This document shows, piece after piece, positions 1-4,824 of a DNA stretch of 5,419 bases. The stretch is from Thioalkalivibrio sp. (GTDB lineage Bacteria; Pseudomonadota; Gammaproteobacteria; SpSt-1174): the NCBI GenBank assembly GCA_011046015.1, contig DSBO01000231.1, positions 1 to 5,419 of the forward strand. Reading direction: 5' to 3'. The position numbers and the translations under genes were made by a program. Below the pieces are notes generated by a model that was given only the letters and a program-made list of their open reading frames with translations, was not told the DNA's origin and searched no databases. Within the stretch, counting starts at the first letter, position 1, and the number at the start of each line of letters is the position of its first letter.

Positions 1-170
1 CAAAACAACCAGGCCCAGAGGTGCCGGTCATCGAGCCGGCTCGGGGTGCTGTTGTTGGAAAGCCTTCGGTACCTGTCTTCCGTTTTTGCCGGCCACGCCT
101 TGCCGGCTTCCCCGTCTCGATTCTTTGCCGTTCGACGCCCCGTCTGCGTGCTTGCCCCATGTCTTGCCAT

Positions 171-188
171 CACCCGCACCTGCGGGTG
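171..188. promoter_or_regulatory. 18-bp palindromic dyad, candidate operator or hairpin
   Basis: CACCCGCA (171-178) and TGCGGGTG (181-188) are perfect reverse complements separated by CC. As RNA, the symmetry extends to a 10-bp stem (168-177 with 182-191, one G.U pair) with loop ACCT. No U-tract follows, so it does not read as an intrinsic terminator. The tight symmetry fits a dimeric regulator site. It lies about 80 bases upstream of the sigma-54-like element at 268-283, a usual distance for an enhancer-binding protein site. Which protein would bind is unknown. Confidence 0.4.
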
Positions 189-192
189 GTGT

Positions 193-225
193 GTGTCGTC
201 ACTGTCTCTGATGCTGCGACGACAC
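193..225 (+). other. Inverted repeat, 8-bp arms
   Basis: GTGTCGTC (193-200) is the exact reverse complement of GACGACAC (218-225), with a 17-base loop. It starts two bases after the preceding hairpin (168-191), so the two would stack in tandem if transcribed. The long loop makes it the weakest of the leader hairpins. Function unknown. Confidence 0.35.
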
Positions 226-244
226 CGATGTCTCGTCCCGTATT

Positions 245-272
245 CGCCATGTCGCGCAGCCGCGGCATGGCG
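245..272 (+). other. Strong 12-bp hairpin with tetraloop
   Basis: Bases 245-256 pair with 261-272 (CGCCATG against CATGGCG, then one T.G wobble and four more G-C pairs) around a CAGC loop. Two further wobbles could extend the base outward. No U-tract follows, so it is not a classical intrinsic terminator. Its right arm overlaps the first bases of the sigma-54-like element at 268, so it may instead be symmetric protein-binding DNA. GC-rich sequence forms stems by chance, but 12 uninterrupted pairs around a 4-base loop is longer than I would expect. Confidence 0.4.
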
Positions 273-283
273 GGCCGGTTGCT
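268..283 (+). promoter_or_regulatory. Sigma-54-like -24/-12 promoter candidate
   Basis: The sequence TGGCGGG-CCGG-TTGCT matches 10 of the 12 specified positions of the consensus TGGCACG-N4-TTGCW. It has the essential GG (269-270) and GC (281-282) doublets with exactly 10 bases between them. Transcription would start near 294 and give a leader of about 139 nt before coxB. A palindromic dyad at 171-188 could be the upstream activator site. The caution is that GC-rich DNA produces such matches by chance, and aa3 oxidase operons are not generally known to depend on sigma-54. Confidence 0.25.
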
Positions 284-292
284 GAGCGAGTT

Positions 293-324
293 CGGGCAGG
301 GCCCGGGGTGCCCGCGTTGCGGGC
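293..324 (+). promoter_or_regulatory. Two mutually exclusive stems in the coxB leader
   Basis: CGGGCA (293-298) can pair with TGCCCG (309-314), or GCCCGC (310-315) can pair with GCGGGC (319-324) around a GTT loop. The stems share bases 310-314, so only one can form at a time. This resembles the alternative folds of attenuators and thermosensors. No leader peptide or U-tract was found, and the stems are only 6 bp, so a regulatory switch is speculative. Confidence 0.2.
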
Positions 325-339
325 GCGCCCTACAAAACA

Positions 340-358
340 ATAACAACGACATAACAAC
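340..358 (+). repeat. Direct octamer repeat ATAACAAC in the coxB leader
   Basis: ATAACAAC occurs at 340-347 and 351-358, an 11-base period or about one helical turn. The surrounding stretch (331-360) is A/C-rich inside GC-rich DNA and should be single-stranded in RNA. Bases 336-347 read as four consecutive A-R-N triplets, the type bound by the distal face of Hfq. A third copy of the octamer lies in the leader of coxC (3889-3896). The function is unproven. Confidence 0.5.
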
Positions 359-361
359 AAG

Positions 362-380
362 CGAATCGCATGAGGATTCG
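362..380 (+). other. Short inverted repeat, 6-bp arms
   Basis: CGAATC (362-367) pairs with GATTCG (375-380) around a 7-base loop. It lies between the A/C-rich segment and the hairpin next to the coxB ribosome-binding site. This length could occur by chance, and no function is assigned. Confidence 0.25.
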
Positions 381-388
381 GGGAAACC

Positions 389-410
389 GGGTGGCGCGAC
401 AGTGCCATCC
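389..410 (+). other. Hairpin just upstream of the coxB Shine-Dalgarno
   Basis: Bases 389-397 pair with 402-410 (nine pairs, two of them G.U) around a GACA loop. The stem ends 11 bases before the AGGAGG at 422-427, so it leaves the ribosome-binding site free. GGTGG (390-394) could instead pair with CCACC (410-414), which would bring the structure closer to the Shine-Dalgarno. It may influence coxB translation or mRNA stability; this is inferred from position only. Confidence 0.3.
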
Positions 411-421
411 CACCACCACTT

Positions 422-427
422 AGGAGG
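422..427 (+). promoter_or_regulatory. Strong ribosome-binding site of coxB
   Basis: AGGAGG is a full Shine-Dalgarno core five bases upstream of the ATG at 433. It fixes that ATG as the coxB start and indicates strong translation initiation. Confidence 0.85.
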
Positions 428-432
428 GACGC

Positions 433-1560
433 ATGAGCAATGCGCATTTGAAACCGGCAGTGGCGGCGTTGTCTGGGGCCGCGCTGGCCGTGTCGGCCGG
501 AGGGGCCGTCGCGGCCTGGGAAGTCAACATGCCGCAGGGCGTGACGGAGATCAGTCGTACCGTCTATGACCTGCACATGCTGATTTTCTGGATCTGCGTC
601 GTGATCGGTATCGTCGTGTTCGGGGCGATGTTCTACAGCATCGTCAAGCACCGCAAGTCGAAAGGCCACCAGGCCGCCCAGTTCCACGAGAGCACCACGG
701 TCGAGGTCCTGTGGACCCTCGTGCCGTTCCTGATTCTCGTGGGCATGGCGATTCCTGCCACCAAGACGCTGATCGCCATGGAGGACACGAGTAATGCCGA
801 CATGACCATCAAGGTCACCGGCTATCAGTGGAAGTGGCACTACGACTACATGGACGAGGGCATCGGCTTCTTCAGCAATCTCGCCACGTCGCGCGCCGCG
901 ATCGAGAACCGTGCCGAGAAGGGTGAACACTACCTGCTCGACGTCGACAACCCGATCGTGGTGCCCGTTAACAAGAAGATCCGCTTTTTGGTGACCGCCA
1001 ACGACGTGATCCACGCCTTCTGGGTGCCGGATCTCGCCATGAAGAAGGACGCCATCCCGGGCTTCGTCAACGAGCTCTGGACGCGCATCGACGAGCCCGG
1101 GGTGTACCGCGGTCAATGCGCCGAGCTTTGCGGCAAGGATCATGGCTTCATGCCGATCGTGGTCGTGGCGATGGAAGAGCCCAAGTACCTCGACTGGGTG
1201 GCCGAGCAGAAGGCGGCGCGCGAGGCCGAGATGCTCGCCTCCGACCAGGAGTGGGGCAAGAGCGACCTGATGGCCCGCGGCGAGAAGATCTACAACACCA
1301 ACTGCGCCGCCTGTCACCAGGCCAATGGTGAAGGTATGGGTAGTGTGTTCCCGGCGATCAAGGGCAGTGCCGTGGCAACCGGCAGCATCCAGGGCCATAT
1401 CGACCTGGTTATGAACGGGGTGCAGGGGACTGCGATGGCCGCCTACGGGCCGCAGCTTGGCGACGTCGACCTGGCGGCGGTACTCACCTACCAGCGGAAC
1501 GCCTTCGGTAACGATACCGGCGACGTGATCCAACCCACCGATATCAAGGCGGCGCGCTGA
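433..1560 (+). CDS. coxB: Cytochrome c oxidase subunit II with C-terminal cytochrome c domain
   Basis: This 375-residue subunit II accepts electrons for the aa3-type terminal oxidase. Residues 1-28 look like a signal peptide ending near AVAA. Two membrane helices follow (about 47-70 and 90-112), then a periplasmic cupredoxin domain. The CuA ligands are complete: H194, then C229, E231, C233, H237 and M240 in the motif CAELCGKDHGFM. The aromatic stretch YQWKWHYDY (131-139) contains the conserved tryptophan region for electron entry. A heme c domain follows (about 278-360) with CAACH at 291-295 and M335 as the likely distal ligand. This makes it a caa3-type fusion, longer than a plain subunit II of about 250-300 residues. 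The ATG is set by AGGAGG five bases upstream. coxA follows after 22 bases. Confidence 0.97.
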   Translation: MSNAHLKPAVAALSGAALAVSAGGAVAAWEVNMPQGVTEISRTVYDLHMLIFWICVVIGIVVFGAMFYSIVKHRKSKGHQAAQFHESTTVEVLWTLVPFLILVGMAIPATKTLIAMEDTSNADMTIKVTGYQWKWHYDYMDEGIGFFSNLATSRAAIENRAEKGEHYLLDVDNPIVVPVNKKIRFLVTANDVIHAFWVPDLAMKKDAIPGFVNELWTRIDEPGVYRGQCAELCGKDHGFMPIVVVAMEEPKYLDWVAEQKAAREAEMLASDQEWGKSDLMARGEKIYNTNCAACHQANGEGMGSVFPAIKGSAVATGSIQGHIDLVMNGVQGTAMAAYGPQLGDVDLAAVLTYQRNAFGNDTGDVIQPTDIKAAR

Positions 1561-1582
1561 GCGCGACGGGAGGAATCTGATC

Positions 1583-3154
1583 ATGAGTGCTGTGATTTCC
1601 GAGACACATCACGACGAACACCCGAGCGGCATCAAGCGCTGGCTGTTCACCACCAACCATAAGGATATCGGGACCCTGTACCTGCTGTTCGCGTTGCTGA
1701 TGTTCTTCGTCGGCGGGGCGATGGCGCTGGTCATTCGCGCCGAGCTCTTCGAGCCCGGTCTGCAGATGGTGGAGCCCCAGTTCTTCAATTCAATGACCAC
1801 CATGCATGCGCTGGTAATGATCTTCGGTGTGGTCATGCCGGCTTTCACCGGGCTGGCCAACTGGCTCATTCCGATGATGGTCGGAGCCACCGACATGGCC
1901 CTGCCACGCATGAACAACTGGAGCTTCTGGATTCTGCCGTTCGCCTTCACCATGCTGCTGTCGACGCTCTTTATGGATGGCGGTGGCCCGGCGGGCGGCT
2001 GGACCATGTATCCGCCGCTGATGCTGCAGACAGGTGATGCGTTCCCGTTCGTCATCTTCGCCATCCACCTGATGGGGATCTCGTCGATCATGGGCTCCAT
2101 CAACGTGATCGCGACCATCCTCAACATGCGGGCCCCGGGCATGAACCTGATGAAGATGCCCTTGTTCGTGTGGACCTGGCTGATCACCGCCTACCTGCTC
2201 ATCGCCACCATGCCGGTGCTGGCGGGTGCGGTCACCATGCTGCTCACCGACAAGTATTTCGGCACCAGCTTCTTCAATGCCGCGGGCGGCGGTGATCCGG
2301 TGATGTTCCAGCATATCTTCTGGTTCTTTGGGCACCCCGAGGTGTACATCCTGATCCTGCCGGCCTTCGGTATTGCCTCGAGCATCATCCCGACCTTCGC
2401 GCGCAAGCCGCTGTTCGGCTATGCCTCGATGGTCTATGCCACGGCCAGCATCGCGTTCCTGTCCTTCATCGTGTGGGCGCATCACATGTTCACCGTCGGC
2501 ATGCCGCTGGCGGGCGAGCTGTTCTTCATGCTCACGACCATGATGATCGCGGTACCCACCGGGGTGAAGGTGTTCAACTGGGTGGCCACCATGTGGAAGG
2601 GGTCGATGACCTTCGAGACGCCCATGCTGTTCGCGCTCGGCTTCGTGATCATGTTCACCATTGGCGGGTTCTCTGGGCTGATGCTCGCCATTGCGCCGGT
2701 GGATTTCCAGTACCACGACACCTACTTCGTGGTGGCGCACTTCCACTACGTGCTGGTGCCGGGTGCAGTGTTCTCGATCATCGCCGCCGTGTACTACTGG
2801 CTGCCGAAGTGGACCGGACACATGTACAACGAGACGCTCGGCAAGTGGCACTTCTGGCTCTCGACCATCTTCGTCAACCTGACCTTCTTCCCGATGCACT
2901 TCGTGGGGCTGGCCGGCATGCCGCGGCGTATTCCGGACTACGCGCTGCAGTTTGCCGACTTCAACGCAATCGCGACCATCGGGGCGTTCGGCTTCGGTTT
3001 CGCCCAGCTGTTGTTCGCCTATCTCGTGTTCCAGACGATTCGCGGCGGTGAAAAGGCGAGCGATCAGGTGTGGGAAGGTGCGCATGGGCTGGAATGGACC
3101 CTGTCCTCGCCGCCGCCCTATCACAGCTTCACCACGGCGCCGGAGGTCAAGTGA
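1583..3154 (+). CDS. coxA: Cytochrome c oxidase subunit I, A1-type heme-copper oxidase
   Basis: This 523-residue catalytic subunit reduces O2 to water and pumps protons across the inner membrane. It has about twelve hydrophobic helices, as usual for the family. All metal ligands are visible: H75 and H388 for heme a, H386 for heme a3, and H251, H300 and H301 for CuB, with the cross-linked tyrosine Y255 in GHPEVY. Spacings between the CuB and heme a3 ligands match those of the Paracoccus enzyme. The proton channels look intact: N93, D104, N111 and E253 for the D-channel and K329 for the K-channel. The glutamate in the GHPEVY motif places it in type A1. The arginine pair R448-R449 near the heme propionates is present. 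GGAGG at 1569-1573 lies nine bases before the ATG. It is the second gene of the operon. Confidence 0.98.
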   Translation: MSAVISETHHDEHPSGIKRWLFTTNHKDIGTLYLLFALLMFFVGGAMALVIRAELFEPGLQMVEPQFFNSMTTMHALVMIFGVVMPAFTGLANWLIPMMVGATDMALPRMNNWSFWILPFAFTMLLSTLFMDGGGPAGGWTMYPPLMLQTGDAFPFVIFAIHLMGISSIMGSINVIATILNMRAPGMNLMKMPLFVWTWLITAYLLIATMPVLAGAVTMLLTDKYFGTSFFNAAGGGDPVMFQHIFWFFGHPEVYILILPAFGIASSIIPTFARKPLFGYASMVYATASIAFLSFIVWAHHMFTVGMPLAGELFFMLTTMMIAVPTGVKVFNWVATMWKGSMTFETPMLFALGFVIMFTIGGFSGLMLAIAPVDFQYHDTYFVVAHFHYVLVPGAVFSIIAAVYYWLPKWTGHMYNETLGKWHFWLSTIFVNLTFFPMHFVGLAGMPRRIPDYALQFADFNAIATIGAFGFGFAQLLFAYLVFQTIRGGEKASDQVWEGAHGLEWTLSSPPPYHSFTTAPEVK

Positions 3155-3167
3155 CCGCCGCAAACGA

Positions 3168-3183
3168 GGCGGCTTCGGCCGCC
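3168..3183 (+). other. Intercistronic hairpin with cUUCGg tetraloop
   Basis: GGCGGC (3168-3173) pairs perfectly with GCCGCC (3178-3183) around TTCG, closed by a C-G pair. This is the exceptionally stable cUUCGg tetraloop. It starts 14 bases after the coxA stop and ends seven bases before the GGAGA of the next gene. No U-tract follows, so it is unlikely to terminate transcription on its own. It may shield the 3' end of a coxBA message from 3'-exonucleases or reduce downstream translation. A competing stem, CCGCC (3155-3159) with GGCGG (3168-3172), is possible. Confidence 0.6.
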
Positions 3184-3190
3184 CCCGACC

Positions 3191-3195
3191 GGAGA
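3191..3195 (+). promoter_or_regulatory. Ribosome-binding site of the 35-residue gene
   Basis: GGAGA lies six bases before the ATG at 3202. It supports that ATG over an in-frame ATG at 3070, which lies inside coxA and would add 44 residues unlike a membrane protein. Confidence 0.65.
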
Positions 3196-3201
3196 AACAG
3201 C

Positions 3202-3309
3202 ATGCACGATGCAGACAGACGACTACGTATACGCATCACGCTGGCTGTGCTCGCGCTGGTGGCGATCGGGTTTTACGTGGGCTTCTTCTTCCTGATGGGT
3301 AGTCGCTGA
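3202..3309 (+). CDS. 35-residue single-span membrane microprotein, probable oxidase assembly/accessory protein
   Basis: The protein is MHDADRRLRIRI followed by a hydrophobic helix (about 12-32) and a short GSR tail. The basic N-terminal segment predicts a cytoplasmic N-terminus by the positive-inside rule. A Shine-Dalgarno (GGAGA) at the right distance, the fit between coxA and ctaG, and a stop codon embedded in the ctaG ribosome-binding site all argue that it is translated. In size, topology and position it resembles the small proteins annotated in other proteobacterial cox operons as cytochrome oxidase small assembly protein. That assignment rests on context and general likeness. It contains no cysteine, and its only histidine is H2, so metal delivery is not suggested. 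A structural subunit, comparable to the small subunit IV of some bacterial oxidases, is an alternative. Confidence 0.75.
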   Translation: MHDADRRLRIRITLAVLALVAIGFYVGFFFLMGSR

Positions 3310-3312
3310 GGG
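3308..3312 (+). promoter_or_regulatory. ctaG ribosome-binding site overlapping the preceding stop
   Basis: GAGGG begins at the second base of the TGA (3307-3309) that ends the microprotein gene, six bases before the ctaG ATG. A ribosome finishing the small protein sits on this site, so translation of the two genes is probably coupled. Confidence 0.6.
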
Positions 3313-3318
3313 CGTCTC

Positions 3319-3861
3319 ATGGCAGCACGTGGCGCAACATACCGGACACCATTCAAGCTTGGCGTATTCGTGATCGCCATGTTTGGCTTCGGTTTCGCAC
3401 TGGTGCCGCTGTACAACGTCTTTTGCGAGATCACCGGGCTGAACGGCAAGACGGGGGTCGTCGATGAGTCAGTGGTCGCCCGTTATGAGTTCGATCCCGA
3501 TCGGGAGATCGTCGTCGAGTTCATGACTAGCCTGAACCAGGAGCTCAACTGGGAGTTCCTGCCCGAGGTGGCAAAGATGAAGGTGCACCCGGGCAAGGTG
3601 TATACGGTGAACTTCTATGCCCGCAACCTCACCGATCGTGACGTCACGGGGCAGGCGATACCCAGCGTCGCACCCAACGTCGCATCCCGTTACTTCAGCA
3701 AGACAGAGTGCTTCTGTTTCACCCAGCAACTGTTTCAGGCGGGGGAGGGGCGTGACATGCCGGTCAGCTTCGTGATCAATCCGAAGCTGCCGGCCCATGT
3801 CACCACCATCACCCTTTCGTACACGTTTTTCGATGCGGGTCAGAAGGTCGCCTTGCAATAA
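3319..3861 (+). CDS. ctaG: Cytochrome c oxidase assembly protein CtaG/Cox11, CuB copper chaperone
   Basis: This 180-residue protein belongs to the CtaG/Cox11 family, which inserts copper into the CuB site of subunit I. It has a short cytoplasmic N-terminus, one membrane helix (about 12-32) and a periplasmic immunoglobulin-like domain. The family signature is clear: LVPLYNVFCEITG with C36 just after the helix, and the copper-binding CFCF motif (C131 and C133). The C-terminal INPKLP...ITLSYTFF segment (153-171) is also typical. The length is normal for a bacterial member. The start is supported by GAGGG at 3308-3312. It lies nine bases after the microprotein and 51 bases before coxC, the usual place in proteobacterial aa3 operons. 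This is the Cox11 family, not the unrelated CtaG of Bacillus. Confidence 0.95.
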   Translation: MAARGATYRTPFKLGVFVIAMFGFGFALVPLYNVFCEITGLNGKTGVVDESVVARYEFDPDREIVVEFMTSLNQELNWEFLPEVAKMKVHPGKVYTVNFYARNLTDRDVTGQAIPSVAPNVASRYFSKTECFCFTQQLFQAGEGRDMPVSFVINPKLPAHVTTITLSYTFFDAGQKVALQ

Positions 3862-3888
3862 ACCGGCGATGCCCGCGCAACGGATGGG

Positions 3889-3896
3889 ATAACAAC
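3889..3896 (+). repeat. Third copy of the ATAACAAC octamer, in the coxC leader
   Basis: The octamer found twice in the coxB leader (340-347 and 351-358) recurs here, 16 bases before the coxC ATG and just upstream of its Shine-Dalgarno. The three copies noticed in the window all lie in gene leaders. Shared post-transcriptional control of coxB and coxC is possible but unproven. Confidence 0.4.
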
Positions 3897-3912
3897 CAAA
3901 GGGGGTTTTACC

Positions 3913-4779
3913 ATGGCTCATGCAGAAGGGCAGTATTACATCCCGCATGGCAGCCACTGGCCGCTGGTCGGCTCGGTCGGTCTCACGACCTTGCTGGTGG
4001 GCTTTGCGTCCTGGCTGAACGGCGCGGAGTTCGGGCAGTTGCTGATGCTGGCTGGCGTCGTGATCACGCTGGTGATGATGTTCGGCTGGTTTGGCACGGT
4101 GGTGCGCGAAAGCCAGTCCGGCATCTACAACGCACAGGTGGATCTCAGCTTCCGCTGGGGCATGTTCTGGTTCATCTTCTCCGAGGTGATGTTCTTCGCC
4201 GCCTTCTTCGGGGCCCTGTTCTACGCGCGCCAGTACTCGGTGCCGTGGCTGGGCGGCGAGGGTGACGGTGCGATGACCAACTCGGTGCTGTGGCCCAGCT
4301 TCGAGGCGGCCTGGCCCACTGCCGGTCCGGGCGAGGTGGGTGGAGAGTTCGAGATCATGGGCGCCTGGGGGATTCCCGCGCTGAACACCGCGATCCTGCT
4401 CACCTCCGGTGCCACCCTGACCTGGGCGCATCATGCCCTGAAGGAAGACAAGCGGGGCCAGTTGGCCCTGGGGCTGCTGGTGACCGTGCTGCTGGGCGTG
4501 ATCTTCCTCGGTTTCCAGGCCTACGAATACGGCCATGCCTACAGCGACCTCAACCTCAAGCTGAGTTCGGGCATTTACGGCTCGACCTTCTTCATGCTCA
4601 CGGGGTTCCATGGGCTGCACGTGACCATCGGCGCCATCATGCTCGCGATCATGCTGATCCGGGTGCTCAAGGGCCACTTTACGTCCAAGAACCACTTCGC
4701 CTTCGAGGCGGCCGCCTGGTACTGGCACTTCGTCGACGTGGTGTGGCTCGGCCTGTTCATTTTCGTCTACTGGCTCTGA
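3913..4779 (+). CDS. coxC: Cytochrome c oxidase subunit III
   Basis: This 288-residue integral membrane protein is the third core subunit. It binds no redox metal, and in this family it stabilises the subunit I active site and supports proton uptake during turnover. Seven membrane helices can be traced, starting at about residue 17. Family marks include SEVMFF with the conserved helix III glutamate E91, the TGFHGLHV segment (230-237), and WYWHFVDVVWLGLF (269-282) near the C-terminus. A hydrophilic Gly/Pro-rich loop (about 112-150) between helices III and IV is longer than in mitochondrial subunits. AAGGGGG at 3899-3905, seven bases before the ATG, is the ribosome-binding site. A 51-base gap separates it from ctaG. 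It is the last gene of the plus-strand operon before a GC-rich hairpin. Confidence 0.97.
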   Translation: MAHAEGQYYIPHGSHWPLVGSVGLTTLLVGFASWLNGAEFGQLLMLAGVVITLVMMFGWFGTVVRESQSGIYNAQVDLSFRWGMFWFIFSEVMFFAAFFGALFYARQYSVPWLGGEGDGAMTNSVLWPSFEAAWPTAGPGEVGGEFEIMGAWGIPALNTAILLTSGATLTWAHHALKEDKRGQLALGLLVTVLLGVIFLGFQAYEYGHAYSDLNLKLSSGIYGSTFFMLTGFHGLHVTIGAIMLAIMLIRVLKGHFTSKNHFAFEAAAWYWHFVDVVWLGLFIFVYWL

Positions 4780-4787
4780 GCCGAGGG

Positions 4788-4813
4788 ACCCGGGGCGGAA
4801 GCCTGCCCCGGGT
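4788..4813. terminator. GC-rich hairpin between convergent coxC and DUF2909 gene
   Basis: ACCCGGGGC (4788-4796) pairs perfectly with GCCCCGGGT (4805-4813). The stem can extend by a G.U and a G-C pair to 11 bp around an AAGC loop. It starts nine bases after the coxC stop and ends 11 bases before the DUF2909 stop on the other strand, so it could serve both transcripts. Neither strand has a U-tract after the stem, so it may need Rho or act mainly as a 3'-end stabiliser. Confidence 0.5.
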
Positions 4814-4824
4814 GTCATCGGGGG

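Larger units (their letters stand above)
1..432. other. Gene-free upstream/leader region of the cox operon
   Basis: No open frame here looks like a protein. The frames that cross it are Cys/Arg/Pro-rich, lack ribosome-binding sites, and one runs out of frame into coxB. The left part (about 60-170) is pyrimidine-rich and holds five TTGCC pentamers on the plus strand. The middle (168-330) is GC-rich and full of inverted repeats. Bases 331-360 are A/C-rich and probably unstructured. Two more inverted repeats (362-380 and 389-410) precede the coxB Shine-Dalgarno. I found no convincing sigma-70 -35/-10 pair. The region probably holds the operon promoter and a long 5' leader; that is inference from position and structure. 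The end of any gene further upstream lies outside the window. Confidence 0.7.

Noticed and set aside
83..107. T5 run followed by a GCCGGC/GCCGGC hairpin, considered as a terminator
   Set aside because: The T-run precedes the stem on the plus strand and would be an A-run after it on the minus strand, so neither direction gives a stem followed by a U-tract.
306..321. Second -24/-12-like site (GG at 307-308, GC at 319-320)
   Set aside because: Only 7 of 12 consensus positions match and the position after TTGC is G, so it is far weaker than the site at 268-283.
321..330. GGGCGCGCCC perfect palindrome
   Set aside because: It is a short self-complementary GC run without a loop, likely to occur by chance in this composition and already part of the neighbouring stems.
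317..346. TTGCGG with TAACAA considered as a sigma-70 promoter for coxB
   Set aside because: Each hexamer matches only 3 of 6 consensus positions, which is not enough to call.
21..569. 182-codon plus-strand open frame before and into coxB
   Set aside because: It has no ribosome-binding site, runs out of frame into coxB for 137 bases, and its Arg/Gly/Pro/Cys-rich translation resembles no protein family.
199..1584. 461-codon open frame on the minus strand across coxB
   Set aside because: It is antisense to a gene with complete CuA and heme c motifs, and its translation is His/Arg/Asp-rich with no domain or membrane pattern. Long antisense frames are expected opposite GC-rich genes.
1790..3163. 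457-codon open frame on the minus strand across coxA
   Set aside because: It is a low-complexity His/Arg/Glu/Gly-rich translation lying wholly opposite subunit I, so it is a composition artefact.
3070..3309. Longer 79-codon version of the microprotein
   Set aside because: Its extra 44 residues overlap the end of coxA out of frame and lack membrane character; the ATG at 3202 has a well-placed GGAGA.
3469..4818. 449-codon open frame on the minus strand across ctaG and coxC
   Set aside because: It spans two well-supported genes and their gap, with the same His/Glu/Gln-rich shadow composition and no recognisable family.
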